Shown here in pieces: positions 1 through 7,657 of a stretch of 28,776 nucleotides of DNA. A model generated the notes under the pieces. It was not told where the DNA came from and did no database searches. It saw nothing but the letters and a program-made list of their open reading frames with translations. This DNA comes from a virus: positions 1-28,776 of the IMG/VR virus record IMGVR_UViG_3300006802_000392. One strand, 5' to 3'. The number at the start of each line of letters is the position of its first letter. The first letter of the stretch is position 1. The position numbers and the translations under genes are program-made.

Positions 1-57
1 CCTATGGTGGCAACGCAGCCTCTTCAGGATGGATGGGACATTAATGCCTCTCGTTAA
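1..57 (+). CDS. 3' end of a CDS, possibly terminase large subunit (partial)
   Basis: An open frame enters from the left edge and ends at TAA 55-57. It encodes only 18 visible residues, ending PLQDGWDINASR. It overlaps the start of the next gene by 14 nt, the spacing typical of this operon. The identity is inferred from position only: in P22-like phages the large terminase subunit lies directly upstream of the portal gene. Too little sequence is present to see an ATPase or nuclease motif, so the functional name is a guess. Confidence 0.35.
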   Translation, partial: PMVATQPLQDGWDINASR

Positions 58-196
58 GAGCACCAGCAAGAACGCCTTTCGTAAAAACATCAAAGCGGAA
101 GTCGCCGCCGGTAAGCCGGTGAAACAGGCCGTCGCCATCGCCTACTCAACCAAGCGCAGCGCAGCCGCCAAGAAGGGCAAATCTTGTGGCAAGTGA
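44..196 (+). CDS. small basic phage protein (50 aa)
   Basis: ATG at 44 opens a 50-residue frame ending TGA 194-196. The product is rich in Lys, Arg, Ala and Ser, starts MPLVKSTSKNAFRKNIKAEV and carries the segment GKPVKQAVAIAYSTKRSAA. Short proteins of this pattern (a K-S-x-S-K start followed by G-K-P-x-K-Q-A-V-A-I-A) sit next to portal or terminase genes in many phages, but their role is unknown. The coding sequence overlaps the upstream partial gene and the portal start by 11 nt, so it is probably translationally coupled. A nucleic-acid-associated packaging role is possible from its charge, but this is inference. Confidence 0.75.
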   Translation: MPLVKSTSKNAFRKNIKAEVAAGKPVKQAVAIAYSTKRSAAAKKGKSCGK

Positions 197-2303
197 TGAT
201 GTCGTAGCGGCTGGCAAGGTCAGCGACAACCCGGACGATGACCGTCTGGCCACCATGCGTCACCGCTTTACGGTGGCGCAAGCCGCCTATAGCGACTCAC
301 GCGAAGACGAGCTGGACGACTTACGGTTCATGGCGGGCTCGCCAGACAACGCGTGGCAGTGGCCGGCGGATGTGCTGGCGACACGCGGCGCGGTGCAGGG
401 CCAGACGATCAACGCGCGGCCATGCCTGACGATCAACAAGCTGCCGCAGCACGTGCGGCTGGTCACGAACGAGCAGCGCCAGAACCGTCCGACTGCCCGC
501 GTCATCCCAGCCGATGAGAACGCTGACCCGCAGGTTGCGGAGATCTTCGACGGTATCGTGCGGCACATTGAGTATATGTCCGACGCGGACGTGGCCTATG
601 ACACGGCCTGCGACAACCAGGTCACATACGGCGAAGGTTACATCCGCATCCTGACGGAATACTGCAAAGAAGACTCGTTCGAACAGGACATCCGCATCGC
701 GCGCGTCCGTAGCAGCTTCAGCGTCTACATGGACCCGATGATCCAAGACCCGTGCGGTCAGGACGCCAATTGGTGCTTTATCACGGAAGACATTCCAAAG
801 GCTGAATACGAGCGTATGTACCCCGACGCCACGCCTGTGACCGGCATGATGTCTCAGGGCGTGGGCGACCAGACGCTCAGCATGTGGGTCAGCCAAGAGA
901 CTGTCCGCATCGCTGAGTATTTCTACGTTGAGCATCGCAAGGCGACGCTGAATCTATACCCGGACAACATCACGGCCTTTAAAGGCACGCCGGAGGATAA
1001 ACGGCTCATGGCCGCCTACGGTAAGCCGCTGCGTTCGCGCGAGAGCGACCGTAAGCAGGTCAAGTGGATCAAGACCAACGGCTATGAGGTGCTGGAGGAG
1101 CGCGAGTGGGCGGGTAAATATATCCCCGTGATCCGTGTCGTCGGCAACGAGTTCGAGGTCGACGGTCAGATCTACATTAGCGGTCTTGTGCGCAACGCCA
1201 AAGACGCGCAGCGCATGTATAACTATTGGGTCAGCCAAGAAGCGGAAATGCTCGCGCTGGCCCCCAAAGCGCCGTTTATTGGCTACGGCGGCCAGTTCGA
1301 GGGCTACGAAACCAACTGGAAGACGGCTAATACGAACAACTGGCCGTATCTGGAGGTCAATCCCGATGTTACCGACGGAGCCGGCAACCCGCTACCGCTA
1401 CCTGAACGCGCCCAGCCTCCGATGGCTCAAACGGGCCTTATTCAAGCCAAGATGGGGGCTGGCGAAGACATCAAATCGACCACTGGCCAGTACGATAGTA
1501 GCATTGGGGCGACTTCCAACGAGCGGACGGGTCGTGCGATCCTCGCTCGGGAGCGGCAAGGCGACACGAGCACTTATCATTATGTCGACAACCTCGCGCG
1601 GGCGGTAAAGTATGTCGCGCGCCAGCTCGTCGATCTGATTCCGAAGATCTACGACACGCAGCGCGTCGCCCGTATCATCAACGTCGAGGGTGAAGTCGGC
1701 ATGGCGCGCATCAATCCGGCCCAGCCGGAGGCGGTGCGGTCAATTGTCAACGAAGAGGGTATTGAGATCGCTAAGATCTACAATCCGAACGTCGGCACCT
1801 ATGATGTGCATGTGTCGTCTGGCCCCAGCTACATGACCCGTAAGCAGGAGGCGATGGACACAATGGGCCAGATCCTCCAGACCAACCCGGCGTTGTGGTC
1901 GGTTGCGGGCGATCTGTTCGTCAAGAACATGGACTGGCCGGGCGCGGAGACGATGGCCAAGCGGTTCGAAAAGATGCTCGACCCGAAAGTGCTTCAGGAC
2001 ACCGACGAGTCGCCGGAAGCGCAGGCCATGCGGATGCAGATGGAGCAGATGGCGCAGGAAATGGAGCAGACAACGGCCCAGATCCAGGCGCTTATGCAGT
2101 CCTACGAGATGCAGAAACTGGCTATTGATGAGCAAAACAGCCAGATTAAGGCTTATGAAGCTGAAACCAAGCGCATCTCGGCCACGCAGGCGGCCATGAC
2201 GCCAGAACAGGTTCAAGACATCGTTCAGGGCACCATTGCGGCGGCTATGGACGTGGGTGACATCGTGCCGGGCAACGCGGCCATGAGGGAAATGGGACAA
2301 TGA
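186..2303 (+). CDS. portal protein, P22 gp1-like
   Basis: The 705-residue product is close to the length of P22 portal (725) and matches that family. It has an N-terminal segment with DNAWQWP and LTINKLPQHV, followed by NEQRQNRPTARVIPAD. It also has a long middle domain with conserved Trp, Tyr and Gly, and a C-terminal Gln, Glu and Met-rich helical stretch at about 610-690 that would form the barrel. Portals form the dodecameric ring at one head vertex through which DNA is packaged and ejected. The start is GTG at 186, preceded by AGAAGG at good spacing; the first in-frame ATG lies 69 nt further in and would remove the N-terminus. The gene overlaps the small gene before it and the gene after it (ATGA). 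Confidence 0.93.
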   Translation: MASDDVVAAGKVSDNPDDDRLATMRHRFTVAQAAYSDSREDELDDLRFMAGSPDNAWQWPADVLATRGAVQGQTINARPCLTINKLPQHVRLVTNEQRQNRPTARVIPADENADPQVAEIFDGIVRHIEYMSDADVAYDTACDNQVTYGEGYIRILTEYCKEDSFEQDIRIARVRSSFSVYMDPMIQDPCGQDANWCFITEDIPKAEYERMYPDATPVTGMMSQGVGDQTLSMWVSQETVRIAEYFYVEHRKATLNLYPDNITAFKGTPEDKRLMAAYGKPLRSRESDRKQVKWIKTNGYEVLEEREWAGKYIPVIRVVGNEFEVDGQIYISGLVRNAKDAQRMYNYWVSQEAEMLALAPKAPFIGYGGQFEGYETNWKTANTNNWPYLEVNPDVTDGAGNPLPLPERAQPPMAQTGLIQAKMGAGEDIKSTTGQYDSSIGATSNERTGRAILARERQGDTSTYHYVDNLARAVKYVARQLVDLIPKIYDTQRVARIINVEGEVGMARINPAQPEAVRSIVNEEGIEIAKIYNPNVGTYDVHVSSGPSYMTRKQEAMDTMGQILQTNPALWSVAGDLFVKNMDWPGAETMAKRFEKMLDPKVLQDTDESPEAQAMRMQMEQMAQEMEQTTAQIQALMQSYEMQKLAIDEQNSQIKAYEAETKRISATQAAMTPEQVQDIVQGTIAAAMDVGDIVPGNAAMREMGQ

Positions 2304-2662
2304 GCTGCGCAGACTTGATCGGGCACCTGTTTTTAGCGCGGGATGTTACTCATTCCGTCCATCTCAACACGCGGTCTTACGCCAAGCATAAGGCTCTGGG
2401 CGGCTTTTACGGCAAAGTCATCGACTTAGCGGATGATCTGGCGGAAGCCTATCAGGGCCGACATGGGTTAATCGGCCCGATCACGCTGCATTCGGCGGAA
2501 AAGACCAACAATGTTGTTGATTTTCTTGAAGATTCGCTGAAAAAAGTCGAAAATTTACGCTATAAAGTTTGCGATAAAGAAGACACGGCTATTCAGAACA
2601 TCATTGATAGCATCGTGGACTTATACCTTTCCACCCTGTATAAATTGAAGTTCCTAGCTTAA
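2300..2662 (+). CDS. DUF5856-like phage protein (120 aa)
   Basis: The 120-residue protein overlaps the portal stop as ATGA. It contains the pattern H-x5-N-x2-SYAKHKALGGFY-x7-DLADDLAEAYQGRHG, which I recognise from phage DUF5856 proteins. These are all-helical and resemble small ferritin or Dps-like bundles. Conserved His, Asp and Glu residues in helices fit that fold, but I cannot confirm a metal site. The second half is Lys and Asp-rich helix (LEDSLKKVENLRYKV). Its role in the phage is unknown. Base composition shifts towards AT within this gene compared with the portal. Confidence 0.75.
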   Translation: MSCADLIGHLFLARDVTHSVHLNTRSYAKHKALGGFYGKVIDLADDLAEAYQGRHGLIGPITLHSAEKTNNVVDFLEDSLKKVENLRYKVCDKEDTAIQNIIDSIVDLYLSTLYKLKFLA

Positions 2663-2677
2663 TCTTCGGGGCGCATA

Positions 2678-4513
2678 ATGGCCGACGTAAAAATATCGCA
2701 GCTTCCGCAGGCGTCTTTGCCATTATCCGGCACAGAAGTATTTCCTCTAGTGCAGAATGGCGTGACTGTTCAAGCGCCTGTCGGCGGTAATGATTCGGTG
2801 CTGAATATAACCGCTTTGCGTGCGGTTACGCCCACGGCCGGTCGGAACATTTATGTCGATGGGTATTATGCTGAAGGTGATGGCGGCGGCGGCAATTTCT
2901 ACGGCGTAACCGGCGGCTCTTATACTGATAACGGCGGCACAATTATAACGCCAAATGGAGCAACAGATACAAGCGCTTGGATTAGAAATTCCAGTGACGT
3001 TGTAAATGCAAAATGGTTTGGCGCTGTGGGTGATGGCGTCACAAACGATACAACAGCAATACAAAACACGGTTAATTACGCGTGGCTTACCGGAAGAAAG
3101 GTTTATATACCTGCGGGTAATTATCTGGCAAAAATAACTGTCCCGCCCACACCTGGAGAATTTAGAGGAAAGATATTTTCTCTCACCGGAGACGGTGCGG
3201 CATACCCGTTTTTGGGGGACCCCTACATTGGAGGAACAAGAATTGTTTCCCCGGACACAGACCCTGTTCTGACATATAACAACACAATCGTTGGTAACGT
3301 TTCCTCCGGACATATTTATATTGAGGGTATTAGATTCCTTGCTAACAATACGACACAGGCATTGTATTTTCAGTCATTTTCGGACTTTTGCGTAATTGAC
3401 AAGTGTGAAGTTCGGCAAAACGGCGCTGGTAACGGCATACAATTCGACAGAGCTTATGGCGGGACTATCCAAAATACGCACGTTTTCAATAGCCAAATTG
3501 TTGCGCCTTATGGAACGGTAAGAACCGGAACAGCGATTGTTATGAATACGCTGACCAATTCCGGCGCGTTGCTTACTCTTCGCAAAGTGTCCGCTAGAGG
3601 GTTTAATACGGGCTATCTTGTCGGCGCAGCGACACCTAATAGTATTCTTTCCACCCGTCTTGACCAATGCGAATGCTCTACGATGACGACTGGCATTGTT
3701 GTCAATACGGGCACGTATAAAACGGTTGTCGATAACTGTTTCTTTGAGGGTATTGAAGGAACTTGTGTTGATGATAAAGGCACTGCTACGACTGTTTCTA
3801 ATTGCTTTATGGTAGGAACGTCGACAACGCCGTTTGGCATGGGCATAAATAGTTCGTATGCTACTCACGGGAATGTCTATTACGCAAATATGATGTTCTT
3901 GTCCCATTCTAATACTACAGGCATAGATTTATACACGGATGGCGACGCTCTGGGCCGTCGAAAAGTTGTCAGAGACAATTATATCTATAACAGCTCTGCG
4001 GCTGGATCTACGAATATAGTTGGCCTAAAACTTACTGGCTTGAACCCGACGCTGGCCGTCGAGGGTAACGATTTTAGGCCGATTAGAGCTTGGACTTCCG
4101 GCTCTGGGACTATAAAAATTGACGATCAATCGACCGGAACCATACGCGGAACGATACCGATTACTGATACGCTGAATGAATTTCAGTTGTACTCAAATGC
4201 CAGTATTTCGCTCGGAACTTCTGGAACTTTGACGCAGACTGCCGTAACAGGCGGCTCACTGGAAATGGGCGCAGGTTCATACGCCGATTTTATCCCGTCT
4301 ATTGCGACAAATGTTTCATCGCTATCAATGACAGGGGCAAAATACGGAAGACTTGTGATTCTGTATGTTGGGCCGTTAGGAACAATTCAAGATTCTCCGT
4401 TTATGATATTAGCCGGAAGTGTTAATTTTACCGGGGCGGGAATTTTAACCTTATACACTAGGATAATCGGCGGAACCGTTTATGCCTACGAACTATCAAG
4501 ATCTAACCTATAA
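2678..4513 (+). CDS. tailspike / receptor-binding protein with pectate-lyase-like beta-helix
   Basis: The 611-residue protein begins with a short anchor-like motif (VKISQLPQASLPLSGTEVFP) shared with the fibre protein at 10800. From about residue 107 it has NAKWFGAVGDGVTNDTTAIQ, the hallmark entry motif of the pectate-lyase_3 / tailspike beta-helix. Then follow roughly 300 residues of short Asn, Gly, Thr and Ile-rich beta repeats (for example GTIQNTHVF and VVDNCFFEG). The C-terminal 130 residues look like a trimerising or carbohydrate-binding beta domain. Such spikes bind, and often cleave, surface polysaccharide. Its place between portal and scaffold is unusual for a P22-like phage, and the DNA is clearly more AT-rich than the neighbouring portal and coat genes, suggesting exchange as a cassette. 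No catalytic residues can be assigned by eye. Confidence 0.88.
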   Translation: MADVKISQLPQASLPLSGTEVFPLVQNGVTVQAPVGGNDSVLNITALRAVTPTAGRNIYVDGYYAEGDGGGGNFYGVTGGSYTDNGGTIITPNGATDTSAWIRNSSDVVNAKWFGAVGDGVTNDTTAIQNTVNYAWLTGRKVYIPAGNYLAKITVPPTPGEFRGKIFSLTGDGAAYPFLGDPYIGGTRIVSPDTDPVLTYNNTIVGNVSSGHIYIEGIRFLANNTTQALYFQSFSDFCVIDKCEVRQNGAGNGIQFDRAYGGTIQNTHVFNSQIVAPYGTVRTGTAIVMNTLTNSGALLTLRKVSARGFNTGYLVGAATPNSILSTRLDQCECSTMTTGIVVNTGTYKTVVDNCFFEGIEGTCVDDKGTATTVSNCFMVGTSTTPFGMGINSSYATHGNVYYANMMFLSHSNTTGIDLYTDGDALGRRKVVRDNYIYNSSAAGSTNIVGLKLTGLNPTLAVEGNDFRPIRAWTSGSGTIKIDDQSTGTIRGTIPITDTLNEFQLYSNASISLGTSGTLTQTAVTGGSLEMGAGSYADFIPSIATNVSSLSMTGAKYGRLVILYVGPLGTIQDSPFMILAGSVNFTGAGILTLYTRIIGGTVYAYELSRSNL

Positions 4514-4527
4514 GATGAGAGGGTATC

Positions 4528-4803
4528 ATGGGGTTAAAATCTACGACTGTTTGTCTAGGCTATCAGCAAATCACGTCGCTTAGCGCTGCTACGGGGCTAA
4601 CAGTTCCAGTTGGCGCTACTTCAGCGCTTATTGTAGCCTCATCGCAAGCTATACGCTGGCGTGATGATGGTGTTAATCCTACGGCAAGCGTGGGAATGCC
4701 TGTCACTATCGACACGTATTTTAGCTATGATGGCGACCTAAATCGTATCAGGTTTATCGAACAGCTTTCTGGCGCGGCCCTGAATGTGAGCTACTACGCA
4801 TGA
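4528..4803 (+). CDS. small phage protein of tailspike cassette (91 aa)
   Basis: The 91-residue product is predominantly beta with few charges. It contains VPVGATSALIVASSQAIRWR followed by DDGVNPTASVGMP and ends IRFIEQLSGAALNVSYYA. This pattern recurs in small phage structural proteins of unknown role that are found near tail or fibre genes. It starts 14 nt after the tailspike and overlaps the next gene by 4 nt (ATGA). I infer a virion accessory of the receptor-binding apparatus, for example a small decoration or fibre-associated beta-sandwich. There is no direct functional motif. Confidence 0.72.
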   Translation: MGLKSTTVCLGYQQITSLSAATGLTVPVGATSALIVASSQAIRWRDDGVNPTASVGMPVTIDTYFSYDGDLNRIRFIEQLSGAALNVSYYA

Positions 4804-6452
4804 TCCGTTTTCGTAGCATTCTGAATGGCGATATACGCACTAAATGGCGGCGTGAATCTTTCGACGCTGGCTATGGATCGTTTGTGCCATTCAGTCCGCT
4901 ATTGGCAAATGTTTCACCTGCTATTCAGGCTAATTTTCTGGATTTAACCCCATATACTGCCCCCGTGTGGTTAGATAACAGCGGCACAACGGGCAACCGG
5001 ATGTATTATGACAGCACAGGAGTCCTAACGTGGGCTCCGGCGAATCTCATTCCGACATCCGCAACGCTGACAACGCAGACAATCACAAACGCGATAACCG
5101 CTGGCGGTGATTACATGCTGTCGGCAGAAGTAGCTGCCGGCGCAAGTGTAGCTGTAACAGGCGGCGCTACAGCCACATTAAATACCTCTAGTAGTTCGGT
5201 AGGTTCGCGGTATTATGTCAAGCTATCGGCTTTGTCGACGGGCTCGTTGACGTTGACAGTTACTGGAGCCGTCACTAATGCGCAATTAGAGCGTATCACA
5301 TACCAGACAACGCCTAGAACGCTAATAGCGACTACAGGAGCGCAAAAATTTCTCCCTAGATTTGACAGTTATTATGATACAACCGATAGCACTTGGAAAG
5401 CTAAAGGGCTATTGATAGAAGAAAGTCGTCAGAACCTTGCGACATATAGTGAGCAATTAAATAACTCAAACTGGACGCTTGGTTTTTCTGGCCTACTTGC
5501 TTTTGGAAGCGGCTCTATCGCCAATGACACTGTTGCTCCAGACGGAACGACAACAGCGGATAAAATTGTCGAGAACACTGCCGCTTCGGCGCAGCATAGA
5601 TTTTTCAATAATTCCGCGTTTACCGTAACTAACGGCGCAAGCGTAGCGTATTCAATATTTGTGAAAGCAGCAGGTAGAACATCGGTAAGGCTTACAGACA
5701 ACGCTTTGCAAGGGGCAACATTTGACTTAACGACAGGCGCGGTAAGTCTTGTGAGCGTTGGTGTTACTGCAACAGCAGTTCCCGCCGGAAACAATTGGTG
5801 GCGTATTGGAATTACCAAAACATCAGGGTCTGCGTCAGGGCGTATTGCTATCTATTTTGTTAAGGATGGGGCGACGACTTATACGGGCGACGGTGTGTCG
5901 GGCATTTATGCTTGGGGCGCGCAAGTTGAGAATAGTTCTCCTTCTGTGTCTAGCTATATTTCAACAGTAGCCGCTTCCGTGACTCGCTCTGCCGACATTA
6001 TAAGTCTTTCGGGCGCTGCCTTGACTGCGGCCGGCGCGGCTACAGGATCTGCTATTGTGCAAACGTCTGCGTGGTTAGACGCCAGCATTGTAAGAGATCT
6101 GTTATCCACATCTACAAGTCGTCGGTTGCTATATTCAAACAGCAGCAATACCGCGATTTCGACGACTAACGGAACGACTGCGCTTTCGGCAACGCTCGGT
6201 AGCGCCGGGACATTCACTGGGGGCTCGGCAAGAACTGGTATCGCGTGGGGGGCTTTGGGCCGGTCTATTGTTGGCAATAATGGCGTTTTGATTGCGGACG
6301 CTGTCGTATTAGGCTCTGGAGCCACCGTAAATCTTGGCGGCTATGCGTCCACCACTACTTTTGTGGGGTGGGTAGCATCTATGGCGCTATATGACCAAAA
6401 ACTTCCTAATGTCCTTCTAAAACAAAAGTCATCAGTAGGGGCGACATATTAA
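4800..6452 (+). CDS. fibre or head-spike protein with carbohydrate-binding-like domains (550 aa)
   Basis: Three beta-rich blocks are visible. Residues about 82-170 form a CBM-like sandwich ending GAVTNAQLER. Residues about 202-395 carry KGLLIEESRQNLATYSEQL followed by NNSNWT and then a second CBM-like domain (DGTTTADKIVENTAAS through WGAQVENSS). Residues about 400-550 resemble a laminin-G / concanavalin-like module. The phrase 'Q-N-L-A-T-Y-S-E-Q-x-N-x-x-x-W' is common in phage spike and fibre proteins that display carbohydrate-binding modules on the virion. The gene overlaps both neighbours by 1-4 nt and belongs to the AT-richer cassette. The role is inferred as adsorption to surface glycans. 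Confidence 0.75.
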   Translation: MIRFRSILNGDIRTKWRRESFDAGYGSFVPFSPLLANVSPAIQANFLDLTPYTAPVWLDNSGTTGNRMYYDSTGVLTWAPANLIPTSATLTTQTITNAITAGGDYMLSAEVAAGASVAVTGGATATLNTSSSSVGSRYYVKLSALSTGSLTLTVTGAVTNAQLERITYQTTPRTLIATTGAQKFLPRFDSYYDTTDSTWKAKGLLIEESRQNLATYSEQLNNSNWTLGFSGLLAFGSGSIANDTVAPDGTTTADKIVENTAASAQHRFFNNSAFTVTNGASVAYSIFVKAAGRTSVRLTDNALQGATFDLTTGAVSLVSVGVTATAVPAGNNWWRIGITKTSGSASGRIAIYFVKDGATTYTGDGVSGIYAWGAQVENSSPSVSSYISTVAASVTRSADIISLSGAALTAAGAATGSAIVQTSAWLDASIVRDLLSTSTSRRLLYSNSSNTAISTTNGTTALSATLGSAGTFTGGSARTGIAWGALGRSIVGNNGVLIADAVVLGSGATVNLGGYASTTTFVGWVASMALYDQKLPNVLLKQKSSVGATY

Positions 6453-6838
6453 TGCGCGAGATTGTATTTAACTCTGGCGATTATGCCACGCTCTTGGCGG
6501 ACGCAAAAAAGCTCGGCTTTATAGATGCTGACGGCAATATTGTCACAAACGGCGTGCTGGAAGATGGCGGTGGGTGGTTTCTAAATATTTGCGGGCTAAT
6601 CTATGAGACGATTACCGAACCTGTGGATATTGAAAACCCGCCGCCGTTGATCGCAAAAGAAGGGTATTGGGGTCGTCTTCGCGTAAACGGAACCCCAAAA
6701 TCAATGCCTGAATTTTCGAACGCGATCACGCAATATGTTTACCAAACTGGCACGGCGAAAACTCCGGGAAAATGGGTTAACGCCGCCACAAAAGATCCAG
6801 CGCCCGATTGGGTTGCGGATGTTGGCGTAATAGCCTAA
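6452..6838 (+). CDS. hypothetical protein of receptor-binding cassette (128 aa)
   Basis: I do not recognise this 128-residue protein. It starts on the last base of the upstream stop and is translationally coupled. The sequence is acidic to neutral, with Asp, Gly and Trp-rich turns (FIDADGNIVTNGVLEDGGG, then PPPLIAKEGYWGRLRVNG). It has no signal peptide or membrane segment. Being the last gene before the scaffold and sharing the AT-rich composition of the two adhesin genes, it may be a chaperone or small structural partner of the 550-residue fibre. That is context only. Confidence 0.65.
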   Translation: MREIVFNSGDYATLLADAKKLGFIDADGNIVTNGVLEDGGGWFLNICGLIYETITEPVDIENPPPLIAKEGYWGRLRVNGTPKSMPEFSNAITQYVYQTGTAKTPGKWVNAATKDPAPDWVADVGVIA

Positions 6839-6841
6839 TAT
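6813..6841 (+). promoter_or_regulatory. weak candidate promoter before scaffold/coat genes
   Basis: TTGCGG at 6813-6818 and TAATAT at 6836-6841 are 17 nt apart. They lie partly in the end of the 128-residue gene and the 42-nt gap before the scaffold gene. The match to a sigma70-type promoter is only moderate (TTG of the -35; T, A, A and T of the -10). Its location before the highly expressed coat genes makes it worth listing. A small inverted repeat (CTAGC 6853-6857 / GCTAG 6864-6868) lies between it and the strong ribosome site AGGAG. Confidence 0.2.
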
Positions 6842-6880
6842 AAACAAACCGACTAGCCGGACAGCTAGGTAGGAGACGTA

Positions 6881-7654
6881 ATGTCTGACGATGAACAGGC
6901 TGTAGCGGAGATCAGCCCCGCGCCGGAACCGGAAGCTACGGCAGCGCCGGAATCTGTTGATACGACGCCGGAGGAACAGCCGCATACAAAATCGTTCTCT
7001 CAAGAAGAGTTGGACGCGATTGTAAGCAAGCGCCTTGCAAGAGAACAGCGTAAATGGGAAAGAGAGCAAGCCCAACGGCTTCAGCAGGCCCAAAAGCCTG
7101 TAGCGCCTCCTCCCGCGCCGGATGATTTTGAGTCAGCTCAGCAATACGCGGAAGCGTTAGCCGAACAAAAAGCTCAAGAGCTTTTAGCGCGTCGAGAAGC
7201 CGAAGCCCAGCAAGCGGCTCTTTTAGAGTCCTATAAGGACCGCGAAGAAGAAGCTAGGGATCGTTACGAGGACTTTGAACAAGTCGCGTATAACCCCAGT
7301 CTTCCCGTCACGGACGTTATGGCTCAAGCGATTCAGGCTTCTGATATTGGGCCGGAGGTAATTTATTACCTTGGTTCCAACCCAAAAGAAGCCAGCCGCA
7401 TTTCCCGTCTGCCGCCAGTCTTGCAGGCAAAAGAGATCGGGAAGATCGAGGTCAATTTGGCCACGAACCCGCCGGTTAAGAAAACCTCAACCGCGCCCGC
7501 ACCTCTTGCTCCTGTCACAGCTACCCGGTCAAACTCAGGCCCACGTTACGACACGGCAGACCCCCGGTCTATCAAGTCGATGTCAACGTCGGAATGGATA
7601 GAAGCGGAACGGCAGCGTCAGATCAAGAAGTGGGAAGCGCAGAATCGGAGATAA
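6881..7654 (+). CDS. scaffolding protein, P22 gp8-like
   Basis: The 257-residue protein sits directly before the coat gene, the position of scaffold in P22-like phages (P22 gp8 is 303 residues). It has an acidic, Pro and Ala-rich N-terminus, then SFSQEELDAIVSKRLAREQR and long Glu, Gln, Lys and Ala-rich helices predicted to be coiled coil (about 40-130). A basic C-terminal tail ends EAERQRQIKKWEAQNRR, consistent with the positively charged helix-turn-helix that contacts coat protein in P22 scaffold. The motif DAIVSKRLxRExxKW is common in phage scaffolds. It acts inside the procapsid to shape the shell and then leaves. It has a strong ribosome site (AGGAG, 5 nt from ATG), and the coat gene starts 4 nt after its stop. 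Confidence 0.85.
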   Translation: MSDDEQAVAEISPAPEPEATAAPESVDTTPEEQPHTKSFSQEELDAIVSKRLAREQRKWEREQAQRLQQAQKPVAPPPAPDDFESAQQYAEALAEQKAQELLARREAEAQQAALLESYKDREEEARDRYEDFEQVAYNPSLPVTDVMAQAIQASDIGPEVIYYLGSNPKEASRISRLPPVLQAKEIGKIEVNLATNPPVKKTSTAPAPLAPVTATRSNSGPRYDTADPRSIKSMSTSEWIEAERQRQIKKWEAQNRR

Positions 7655-7657
7655 GGA

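Noticed and set aside
321-935. 204-residue antisense frame within the portal gene
   Set aside because: It lies fully opposite a strong portal CDS, has a composition typical of a reverse-strand shadow (His, Val, Arg, Leu-rich), and shows no domain or ribosome site.
1740-2300. 186-residue antisense frame at the portal 3' end
   Set aside because: His/Leu/Arg-rich complement of the Gln/Glu-rich portal C-terminus; a shadow.
6853-6868. Short inverted repeat CTAGC/GCTAG before the scaffold gene
   Set aside because: Only five base pairs, weak as a hairpin and close to the ribosome site; not enough to call an operator or terminator.
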